Source of the DNA: Ornithinimicrobium avium
Lineage (GTDB): Bacteria; Actinomycetota; Actinomycetes; Actinomycetales; Dermatophilaceae
Assembly (NCBI RefSeq): GCF_003351765.1
Contig: NZ_CP031229.1
Coordinates: 3,100,001-3,164,000 of the forward strand
Direction of reading: 5' to 3'
DNA: 64,000 bases
Below, piece by piece: positions 48,393-56,323 of the stretch. Every line of letters starts with the position of its first letter. Within the stretch, counting starts at the first letter, position 1. The notes under the pieces are model-generated. The model was given only the letters and a program-made list of their open reading frames with translations. It was not told the origin of the DNA and made no database searches. Position numbers and translations under genes: made by a program.

Positions 48393-48851
48393 TCAGGCGT
48401 CGGGGTCGAGCGGGTTCCGGCGGGTCGTGCCCGGGGGCGGAGTCGTCGTCCTGGGCCCCGTGCCGGTCGCCGGCGGAGTCGTCGTCGTCGGCCGCGGGCC
48501 GGTCGGGGGCGCCGTCCGCGCCCCGGTCGTGCCTGCGGCGCCGGTCCGCGGCGGCACCTGGGAGTCGCCCGTGCGCGTCGCCCGGCGGTCGGTCTCCCTG
48601 GCCTGCTTGCGCAGCTCGCGGACCTCGCGTCCACGGCGCGCCTTGGTGCGGGCACCGACCCCGACGATCCACACGCCGAGGGCGGCGACCAGCAGGGTCA
48701 GCACGCCGGCGAGGTAGAGCCACAGCGGGGTGATCTCGACGTTGAGCACGCCGTAGCTGATCTGCACGGCGGGGTCGCCGGCGGTGGCCAGCAGGACGTA
48801 GGCGATGGCGGCTGCGGCCAGCAGGATGAGCAGGAAGCCGATGACGAGCAT
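48393..48851 (-). CDS. Two-helix membrane protein with Thr/Pro-rich tail (LapA-like layout)
   Basis: 152 residues from ATG 48851, with GGAAAGGT upstream. Two membrane helices (MLVIGFLLILLAAAAIAYVL, LWLYLAGVLTLLVAALGVWI) enclose a short loop. A basic coiled segment (RREVRELRKQARETDRR-like) and a long Thr/Pro/Gly tail follow. The layout resembles LapA/DUF1049 proteins. Function unknown. It lies 106 bases after the helicase on the same strand. Confidence 0.65.
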   Translation of the reverse strand: MLVIGFLLILLAAAAIAYVLLATAGDPAVQISYGVLNVEITPLWLYLAGVLTLLVAALGVWIVGVGARTKARRGREVRELRKQARETDRRATRTGDSQVPPRTGAAGTTGARTAPPTGPRPTTTTPPATGTGPRTTTPPPGTTRRNPLDPDA

Positions 48852-48957
48852 GGTCGGACCTTTCCGGGCGTGCTCCATGGCGCCGGGGTGCCGACGCCCG
48901 ACGAGAATAACGGAGACGAGGAGGCCACGCCCGGTGGTGGCCGGCGCCGGGGCCGGC

Positions 48958-51285
48958 TCAGCCGGAGGCGGGCACCTGCACCGATCGCTCCGAGAGCAGG
49001 TGCGAGAGCACGGCGACGGCGCCGCCGCGGTCGAGCGGCTCGTTGCCGCTGCCGCACCTGGGCGACTGCACGCAGGCCGGGCAGCCCGACGCGCAGGCGC
49101 AGGCCTCCACCAGGTCCCGGGTCGCCGCGAGCCAGACGGCCGCCTCCCCGAACCCGCGCCGGGCGAAGCCCGCGCCGCCGGGGTGCCCGTCGTAGACCAT
49201 GACCGTGGGCCGCCCCGTGTCCGGGTGCAGCGGTGTCGATACGCCCCCGACGTCCCACCGGTCGCAGGTCGCCAGCAGCGGCAGCATGCCGATCGTGGCG
49301 TGCTCGGCCGCGTGCAGCGCGCCCGGCACCTCCTCCTGCGCCAGGCCGGCCAGCGCCAGCTCCTCCTCCGGCAGCGTCCACCACACCGCCTGCGTGATCA
49401 GCGTGCGCTCCGGCAGCTCCAGCGGATGGGTGCCCACGACCGCCCCGTCGGGCAGCACCCGCTGGAAGGCGGTGACCCGAGAGGTCACCTCGACGCGACC
49501 GGTGCACAGCCGGGCAGCGCCCCAGACCTCCTCCTGCTCCACGGACCGCACGGCGAAGGTGCTCTCGGTGCGCGCCCTCGTGCTCCATCCCGGGTCGCCG
49601 GAGACCACCATGGCGACCCCGGACTCCAGGTCCAGGTCGGTGACGACGTGCGCGCGCCCCTGGTGCACGTAGACGGCGCCGGCGTGCACGGTGGTCAGCG
49701 CCCGCTCCTCGTCCACCGTGCCCAGGATCCGACCGCTGCCGGACTCGACGATCTGCACCGGCTGGCCGGCGTCGCGCAGCTGGACGTGGTCGGAGGGTCG
49801 GTCGGGACGCGACCAGTACCAGCCGGTCGGGCGACGGCGCAGGACGCCACCGGTCACCAGCTGCTCGGCCAGCGCGGCCACGCTGGGGCCGAACCACTGC
49901 TCGTCCTCGGTGGTCAGCGGCAGCTCTGCCGCGGCCGCCGCCAGGTGCGGGCCGAGGACGTAGGGGTTCTCCGGGTCGAGGACGCAGGCCTCCAGCGGCG
50001 CGTCGAAGACGAGCTCGGGGTGGGCCAGCAGGTAGGCGTCCAGCGGGTCGTCGGCGGCGACGAGCACCGCCAGCGACGGGGCACCGCGACGGCCGGCCCG
50101 ACCGACCTGCTGCCAGAACGAGGCCCGCGTCCCCGGCCAGCCCGCCATCACCACCGCGTCCAGGCCGGCGACGTCGATCCCCAGCTCGAGCGCGGTCGTC
50201 GCGGCCAGGCCGAGGACCTCCCGGCGCCGCAGCGACCCCTCCAGCGCCCGTCGCTCCTCGGGCAGGTAGCCGCCCCGGTAGGCCGCCACCTGCCCGGGCA
50301 CCCCCGCACCGCGAGCGTCCAGGTCCTCCCGGGTCCGCCCGGCCACCGCCTCGACCCCCTGGCGCGAGCGGGCGAACGCCACGGTCTGCACGCCGGTCTC
50401 CACGAGGTCGGCCAGGACCGAGGCGGTCTCCGCGACCGTCCCGCGCCGCCTGCCGTCCTCCTCCGGCGGCCGCCACAGCGCCACGACCGTCTCGCGGCGC
50501 GGCGAGGCGTCCTGGGTGACGGACTCGACCTCCTGCCCCAGCAGGGTGCGCGCGAGGACCTCCGGCTCGGCGACGGTCGCCGAGGCGAGCACCACGGTCG
50601 GGTGGGCGCCGTACCGCGCGGCGACCCGCAGCAGCCGCCGCAGCACCGCCGAGACGTGCGCGCCGAACACGCCGCGGTAGACGTGGCACTCGTCCACGAC
50701 GACGTAGCGCAGGCCCCGCAGGAAGCTGCGCCAGCGCTCGTGCCCCGGCAGCAGGGTGTGGTGGAGCAGGTCGGGATTGGTCAGCACGTAGTGCGCGTGG
50801 TCCCGGATCCACCGCCGCTCCTCGGTCGGGGTGTCGCCGTCGAGGGTCGCCGCGCGCACCCCCGGGACGGCGAGGGTATGCAGCCGCGCCGCCTGGTCGG
50901 CGCCCAGCGCCTTCGTGGGGCTCAGGTAGAGGGCGGTCGCGCCCCGCCCGCTGGCGGCCGCCGCGCCCTCGCACACCGCGGTGAGCACCGGCAGCAGGAA
51001 GCCCAGCGACTTGCCCGAGGCGGTGCCGGTGGCCACCACGACGTGCTGCCCCGATCGGGCCAGCTCGGCGACCTTCTCCTGGTGCTCCCAGAGCTCGGTG
51101 ATGCCCTCGCCGTGCAGCGCGGCGGTCACCTCGGGTGCGACCCAGTCCGGCCAGGGCACCGTGCGACCCGCGCGTGCCGGCACCGTCCGGACGTGCACCA
51201 GCCGCCCGGCGCGCGGGCCGCGGGTCAGGTGCGACAGGGCGGCCAACGGGTCGAACCCGTCGTCGTGCCCAAGATCCTCGCTCAT
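48958..51285 (-). CDS. DEAD/DEAH-box helicase with DUF1998 C-terminal domain (MrfA/Rv3649-like)
   Basis: 775 residues. Helicase motifs: Q-like LWEHQEKVAELARSGQHV, Walker A VVATGTASGKSLGFLLP near residue 80, DECH in YVVVDECHVYRGVFGAHVSA near 197, motif III LASATVAEP, motif VI WQQVGRAGRRGAPSLAV. The C-terminal DUF1998 part ends with a zinc-binding Cys cluster CACASGCPACVQSPRCGSGN. B. subtilis MrfA with this layout repairs mitomycin C damage. Its place next to topA and the Tad cluster matches Rv3649. The cold-shock gene cspA, its mycobacterial neighbour, is absent. Confidence 0.92.
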   Translation of the reverse strand: MSEDLGHDDGFDPLAALSHLTRGPRAGRLVHVRTVPARAGRTVPWPDWVAPEVTAALHGEGITELWEHQEKVAELARSGQHVVVATGTASGKSLGFLLPVLTAVCEGAAAASGRGATALYLSPTKALGADQAARLHTLAVPGVRAATLDGDTPTEERRWIRDHAHYVLTNPDLLHHTLLPGHERWRSFLRGLRYVVVDECHVYRGVFGAHVSAVLRRLLRVAARYGAHPTVVLASATVAEPEVLARTLLGQEVESVTQDASPRRETVVALWRPPEEDGRRRGTVAETASVLADLVETGVQTVAFARSRQGVEAVAGRTREDLDARGAGVPGQVAAYRGGYLPEERRALEGSLRRREVLGLAATTALELGIDVAGLDAVVMAGWPGTRASFWQQVGRAGRRGAPSLAVLVAADDPLDAYLLAHPELVFDAPLEACVLDPENPYVLGPHLAAAAAELPLTTEDEQWFGPSVAALAEQLVTGGVLRRRPTGWYWSRPDRPSDHVQLRDAGQPVQIVESGSGRILGTVDEERALTTVHAGAVYVHQGRAHVVTDLDLESGVAMVVSGDPGWSTRARTESTFAVRSVEQEEVWGAARLCTGRVEVTSRVTAFQRVLPDGAVVGTHPLELPERTLITQAVWWTLPEEELALAGLAQEEVPGALHAAEHATIGMLPLLATCDRWDVGGVSTPLHPDTGRPTVMVYDGHPGGAGFARRGFGEAAVWLAATRDLVEACACASGCPACVQSPRCGSGNEPLDRGGAVAVLSHLLSERSVQVPASG

Positions 51286-51483
51286 GTCCCCGCCACGCTA
51301 CGCCGGGCCGCTGACACACCCGCGCGACGACCCGCGGGGACCGCACGGGGCGCGACCGCATACCATGACGGCGGCCGACCGCACCGCGGCGCCGTGTCAC
51401 GACCGTGACCACAACCCGAAGCGGGACCACCGTCCCGCACGTCGTCTGCCCGCAAGGCCGCGGGCCAGCTCAGGAGGCTGTTC

Positions 51484-53799
51484 ATGACACCAGTCCGTGC
51501 CGCGAGCGACATCTCGCTCAGCACCGCGGACACCTCGATCGTCGTCGTGGTGCTCGCCATCTCGGTCCTCGCCCTCGCGATGGGCTTCGTCTTCCGCAGG
51601 CAGGTCCTGGTGACCTCGACGGGCACGCAGAGCATGCAGGAGATCGGCGCGGCGGTCCAGGAGGGGGCCTCGGCCTACCTCGGCCGACAGTTCAAGACGC
51701 TCGGCGTCTTCGCCGTGGTCGCCTTCCTGCTGCTGCTCGTCCTGCCCGCCGACGACATGACGATCCGGGTCGGACGCTCGGTGGCCTTCCTGTTCGGTGC
51801 CGCCTTCTCGGCCAGCATCGGCTACCTGGGCATGAACCTGGCCACCGCCGCCAACATGCGCGTGGCCGAGGCGGCCCGGCACGGGGACCGCGACGCAGGC
51901 ATGAGGATCGCCTTCCGCACCGGCGGCACGGTCGGGATGGCCACCGTCGGCCTCGGCCTGCTCGGCGCCGCGCTCGTGGTGCTCGTCTACCAGGGCGACG
52001 CGCCCAAGGTGCTCGAGGGCTTCGGCTTCGGCGCCGCCCTGCTGGCGATGTTCATGCGGGTGGGCGGCGGCATCTTCACCAAGGCGGCCGACGTGGGCGC
52101 CGACCTCGTCGGCAAGGTCGAGGCGGGCATCCCCGAGGACGACCCGCGCAACGCGGCGACCATCGCCGACAACGTGGGCGACAACGTCGGCGACTGCGCC
52201 GGCATGGCTGCCGACCTCTTCGAGTCCTACGCCGTGACGCTCGTCGCCGCGCTCATCCTGGGCACCGCGGCCCTGGGCGCCAACGGCGGCCTGACCTTCC
52301 CGCTGATCATCCCGGCGATCGGCGCCCTGACCGCCATCCTCGGCGTCTTCATCACCAAGGCCCGCGCGGACGAGAGCGGGCTGTCCGCGATCAACCGCGG
52401 CTTCTACCTCTCCGCCGGTGTGGCCGCGGTCGCCTCCGTGGTCGCCGCCCTGGTCTTCCTGCCCAGGAGCGCCGACGGCCTGCGCGACCAGATCTCCATC
52501 CTGGGCGACCCGGTCGTGGTCGACCTGAACCCGGCCGTGCGCTCGGCCGCCGCCGTGGTCGTCGGTATCGTGCTGGCCGCCTTCATCCTGTGGCTGACCG
52601 GCCACTTCACCGGGACCGAGAGCAAGCCGACCAAGGACGTCGCCCGGACCTCGCTGACCGGCCCGGCGACCGTCGTCCTCTCCGGCATCGGCCTGGGCCT
52701 GGAGTCGGCGGTCTACACCGCCGTCACCATCGCCGCGGCGGTCTTCCTCCTCTTCACCCTGGGCGGTGGCTCGCTGATCCTGTCGCTGTTCTTCGTGGCG
52801 CTGGCCGGCTGCGGCCTGCTGACCACGGTCGGCGTCATCGTCGCGATGGACACCTTCGGCCCGGTCTCCGACAACGCCCAGGGCATCGCCGAGATGTCCG
52901 GTGACGTCGACGGCGAGGGCGCTCAGATCCTCACCGAGCTGGACGCGGTCGGCAACACCACCAAGGCCATCACCAAGGGCATCGCGATCGCGACGGCGGT
53001 GCTGGCCGCGACCGCTCTGTTCGGCTCCTACTTCGACGCCATCCAGCAGACGATCGGCACCGCCCTCGGCGAGAACGGCGACCTGCTGCAGTCCTTCCTC
53101 GTCTTCGACCCGCGCGCCCTCGTCGGCGTGCTGATCGGCGGCGCGGTCGTCTTCCTCTTCTCCGGGCTGGCCATCAACGCGGTGACCCGCGCGGCGGGCG
53201 CCATCGTCTTCGAGGTGCGCCGCCAGTTCCGCGAGAGGCCGGGGATCATGGACTACACCGAGAAGCCCGACTACGCCCGCGTGGTGGACATCTGCACCAA
53301 GGACTCGCTGCGCGAGCTGGCCACCCCCGGTCTGCTGGCCGTCTTCGCCCCGATCGCGGTCGGCTTCGGCCTGGGTGTGGGCGCCCTGGCCGGCTACCTC
53401 GCCGGCGCGATCGGCACCGGCGTGCTGATGGCCGTCTTCCTGGCCAACTCCGGCGGCTCGTGGGACAACGCCAAGAAGATCGTCGAGGACGGCGCCCACG
53501 GCGGCAAGGGCTCCGACGCCCACGCCGCCACGGTCATCGGCGACACGATCGGCGACCCGTTCAAGGACACCGCCGGCCCGGCCATCAACCCGCTGATCAA
53601 GGTGATGAACCTGGTCGCCCTGCTCATCGCCCCGGCGATCGTGGGCCTGACCTACGGCGACGGCGCCAACGACATGGTGCGCTGGCTCATCGCGATCGTC
53701 GCGGCCCTGGTCATCGTGGCCGCGGTCACCGTGTCCAAGCGGCGGGACATCGCCATCGGCGGCGCCCCGAAGGGCGCAGAGGTCCTCAGCGACCGCTGA
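51484..53799 (+). CDS. hppA: Membrane-bound proton-translocating pyrophosphatase
   Basis: 771 residues with about 16 membrane helices; AGGAGG 7 bases before the ATG. The pyrophosphate site is intact: GGIFTKAADVGADLVGKVEA, DDPRNAATIADNVGDNVGDC, ADLFESYAVTL, and near the end GGSWDNAKKIVEDGAHGGKG, SDAHAATVIGDTIGDPFKDT. GNTTKAITKG near residue 490 has Lys at the position that is Ala in potassium-dependent enzymes, so this should be a potassium-independent H+-PPase. It couples PPi hydrolysis to proton pumping. Followed by a strong terminator. Confidence 0.96.
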   Translation: MTPVRAASDISLSTADTSIVVVVLAISVLALAMGFVFRRQVLVTSTGTQSMQEIGAAVQEGASAYLGRQFKTLGVFAVVAFLLLLVLPADDMTIRVGRSVAFLFGAAFSASIGYLGMNLATAANMRVAEAARHGDRDAGMRIAFRTGGTVGMATVGLGLLGAALVVLVYQGDAPKVLEGFGFGAALLAMFMRVGGGIFTKAADVGADLVGKVEAGIPEDDPRNAATIADNVGDNVGDCAGMAADLFESYAVTLVAALILGTAALGANGGLTFPLIIPAIGALTAILGVFITKARADESGLSAINRGFYLSAGVAAVASVVAALVFLPRSADGLRDQISILGDPVVVDLNPAVRSAAAVVVGIVLAAFILWLTGHFTGTESKPTKDVARTSLTGPATVVLSGIGLGLESAVYTAVTIAAAVFLLFTLGGGSLILSLFFVALAGCGLLTTVGVIVAMDTFGPVSDNAQGIAEMSGDVDGEGAQILTELDAVGNTTKAITKGIAIATAVLAATALFGSYFDAIQQTIGTALGENGDLLQSFLVFDPRALVGVLIGGAVVFLFSGLAINAVTRAAGAIVFEVRRQFRERPGIMDYTEKPDYARVVDICTKDSLRELATPGLLAVFAPIAVGFGLGVGALAGYLAGAIGTGVLMAVFLANSGGSWDNAKKIVEDGAHGGKGSDAHAATVIGDTIGDPFKDTAGPAINPLIKVMNLVALLIAPAIVGLTYGDGANDMVRWLIAIVAALVIVAAVTVSKRRDIAIGGAPKGAEVLSDR

Positions 53800-53815
53800 C
53801 CTCCCCACCGCACGG

Positions 53816-53850
53816 AGGGCCCCGCACCGGGAGGACCGGGGCGGGGCCCT
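53816..53850 (+). terminator. Terminator after hppA
   Basis: AGGGCCCCGC (53816-53825) pairs with GCGGGGCCCT (53841-53850), with extra pairing inside (ACCGG/CCGG), followed by GCGTTCGTTC. Confidence 0.82.
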
Positions 53851-53890
53851 GCGTTCGTTCCCGCGCGCCCGCCCGTGACACGCTGGTCGC

Positions 53891-55468
53891 GTGGCCTCCT
53901 CCTCCCCTCCCCAGTCCCCGCCGGCACCGGGCCGGCCGGGCCGGTCCGGCCCCGTGCCACCCACGCCCGTCGTGGTGCCCGCCCTCCTCGACGCGCTGCG
54001 CGAGGACCTGACGGAGGCCGCCTACACGCTCGAGGGGACCGGCGAGGTGCTGGGCGAGCGGGCGGCCGCGGCGCTGCACCGCGAGCAGCTGCTGCCCGCA
54101 GACCTGGCCACCCGCGACAGCGACGAGCCGGCCGCCGCCCTGGTCCGGCTCTTCGTGCTCGGCCTCCCGGTCGGCGCCCCCCGGCTCGCAGCGGCTCTGC
54201 CCCGCACCGGGCCCTCCGGCCTGCTCGACCTCGGCCTGGCCCGCCGCGCCGGCGTCGGGGACGAAGTGCGCGGCGGCCTGCTCGCCACCTGCGACCTGCG
54301 CCCCTACGGCGACGAACGGCATACCTGGTGGCTCGTCTCCGACCTCGGCGAGGCGGCGACCGGCGGTCCGCTGCCGACCGAGCACGTCCTCGGCGTCGGC
54401 GGCGCCTCGACCACCCTCAGCTCCTGGACGCCGCGTCCGGAGGTGGACCGCGGCCTCGACCTCGGCACCGGCAGCGGCGTGCAGGCGCTGCACCTGTCCA
54501 CCCATGCGCGCGCCGTGGTGGCGACCGACCTGTCGGCGCGGGCCCTCGCCTTCGCCCGCTTCACCGCCGCGCTCAACGGGATCGGGCTCGACCTCCGCCA
54601 AGGCAGCCTGCTCGAGCCGGTCGCGGGGGAGACCTTCGACCTCGTCGTGTCCAACCCGCCGTTCGTCATCACGCCGCGCGTGGCGGGGGTCCCGGTCTAC
54701 GGCTACCGCGACGGCGGCGCGACCGGTGACGCGCTGGTCGCCGGTCTGGTCCGCGAGCTGGGCGCGCACCTGCGCCCCGGCGGGGTCGCCCAGCTGCTCG
54801 CCAACTGGGAGCTGGCCGAGGACGAGGACTGGCGCGACCGCGTCGGCGGCTGGCTGGAGGGGAACGGGCTGGACGCGTGGGTCGTCCAGCGCGAGGAGCA
54901 GGACGTCAGCGAGTATGCCGGGACCTGGGTCCGGGACGGCGGTCACCGGCCGGGGTCACCGGCCTTCGAGGAGCTGTATGCCGCCTGGCTGGCCGACTTC
55001 GCCGCCCGCGGGGTCGAGCGGGTCGGCTTCGGGGTGGTGACCCTCCAGCGTCCCGCGACGGAGCGCGACCCGTGGCGCGACCTCGTCGACGTGCGCACCC
55101 CCGTCGCCTCGCCGATGGGACCGGCGGTGCTGCACGGCCTGCACGCCCGCACCTGGCTCGCCGAGCACACCGACGACGAGCTGCTCGACGTGCCCTGGCA
55201 GGTCGCCGACGACATCACCGAGGAGCGGGTCGGCCGGCCCGGCGCGCCGGACCCCCAGGTGATCCAGCTGCGGCAGGGCGGCGGCCTGCGCCGGGTCGTC
55301 CGGCTCGACACCCTGGGCGCCGGGTTCGTCGGCGCCTGCGACGGGGAGCTCAGCGCAGGTCAGCTCTGCGCGGGACTGGCGGTGCTCACCGAGGTGGCGG
55401 TGGACCAGGTGCGGGAGGCGGTCCTGCCGGTGCTGCGCGACCTCGTCAAGGACGGGCTGCTGCGCTGA
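53891..55468 (+). CDS. Class I SAM-dependent methyltransferase (NPPF type)
   Basis: 525 residues from GTG 53891. After a proline-rich start and a helical DUF7059-like N-terminal domain, the Rossmann core begins RGLDLGTGSGVQALHLSTHA near residue 195 and continues with VVATDLSARALAFARFTAAL and the catalytic loop DLVVSNPPFVITPR, the NPP(F/Y) motif of N-directed methyltransferases acting on protein glutamine or nucleic-acid bases. The C-terminal 200 residues are specific to the actinobacterial family. Substrate unknown. Monocistronic. Confidence 0.85.
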   Translation: MASSSPPQSPPAPGRPGRSGPVPPTPVVVPALLDALREDLTEAAYTLEGTGEVLGERAAAALHREQLLPADLATRDSDEPAAALVRLFVLGLPVGAPRLAAALPRTGPSGLLDLGLARRAGVGDEVRGGLLATCDLRPYGDERHTWWLVSDLGEAATGGPLPTEHVLGVGGASTTLSSWTPRPEVDRGLDLGTGSGVQALHLSTHARAVVATDLSARALAFARFTAALNGIGLDLRQGSLLEPVAGETFDLVVSNPPFVITPRVAGVPVYGYRDGGATGDALVAGLVRELGAHLRPGGVAQLLANWELAEDEDWRDRVGGWLEGNGLDAWVVQREEQDVSEYAGTWVRDGGHRPGSPAFEELYAAWLADFAARGVERVGFGVVTLQRPATERDPWRDLVDVRTPVASPMGPAVLHGLHARTWLAEHTDDELLDVPWQVADDITEERVGRPGAPDPQVIQLRQGGGLRRVVRLDTLGAGFVGACDGELSAGQLCAGLAVLTEVAVDQVREAVLPVLRDLVKDGLLR

Positions 55469-55493
55469 GCGCGGGGGAGCCCACCTGCTCCGC

Positions 55494-56192
55494 TCAGTTG
55501 TAGCTGTAGCCGCCGCTCGAGACCTGGAACTGCTCGCCCTGCGCGTCGTTGGCGCAGGTCACCCCGGACTCGGCCGAGGAGCAGGTGACCGAGCCGAGGG
55601 TGAGCGAGGACCCGTAGGGCAGGACCGCCAGCGTCTTGCCGTCCTGGTCGGTCGTGGTGCCGCCGACGTCCTCGACCCACCAGCCGCCGGTGCCGACGGT
55701 GGCCTGGTCGACGAGCGCGTCGGCCACGCAGGTCCACGCCCCACGGCCCGCGACGAGCCGGATCGCGTTGGCCTCGCCCGCCTCGCAGCCGGGCAGGTTC
55801 TCCTGGGCCAGGTGCTCGGGCTTGACGGCGGGGCCGTCGTCGACCTGGCACACGGCCGACTCCCTCGTGACCGAGCAGGCGATGCTGCCCGACGGCAGCA
55901 CGAAGCCGGCGTGGTCGGCGTCGACCGTGATGCTGCCGTCGCCGCTGGCCGAGCGCTCCCCGTCGACCGGCTGGATGTCGCTCGGCCCGGTGGGCGGCGC
56001 CACCGGGCCAGCGCTCTGCTGCCCGCCGTCGGCGCCGGCGGTGCCCCCTGCACCGTCCGTGCCGTCGACCACGGCGGTCCCGGCGTCGGTGCCGGACGGC
56101 TCGTCCTCACCGGTGCACCCCGTCAGCGCCAGGGTCCCCGCCAGGGCGAGCGCGCCGAGCGCGCGCGCGGGCACCCGGGGGCGTGACCGCAT
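55494..56192 (-). CDS. Secreted lipoprotein of unknown function
   Basis: 232 residues from ATG 56192, chosen because GGAG lies 5 bases upstream and a TACGCT box stands further up; ATG 56216 is also in frame. The signal peptide ends in lipobox ALTGC, followed by an Asp/Gly/Thr-rich linker (about 60 residues). The folded part has four Cys pairs in short contexts (SIACSVTRESAVCQVDDGPA, LPGCEAGEANAIRLVAGRGA, WTCVADALV, VTCSSAESGVTCANDAQGEQ), suggesting disulfides. No family motif beyond that. Convergent with the methyltransferase. Confidence 0.75.
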   Translation of the reverse strand: MRSRPRVPARALGALALAGTLALTGCTGEDEPSGTDAGTAVVDGTDGAGGTAGADGGQQSAGPVAPPTGPSDIQPVDGERSASGDGSITVDADHAGFVLPSGSIACSVTRESAVCQVDDGPAVKPEHLAQENLPGCEAGEANAIRLVAGRGAWTCVADALVDQATVGTGGWWVEDVGGTTTDQDGKTLAVLPYGSSLTLGSVTCSSAESGVTCANDAQGEQFQVSSGGYSYN

Positions 56193-56323
56193 ACCTGCTC
56201 CAGAGGGGACCGTCATAGGGATGCAGCGTAGTCGCTGGACCGATGGGCTACCGTGGCGCCCGAGGTCCCGTGTCCGAGCCGCGACGAATCCGCGGCACGC
56301 GGTGTCCGAGGAGGAGCACGCCC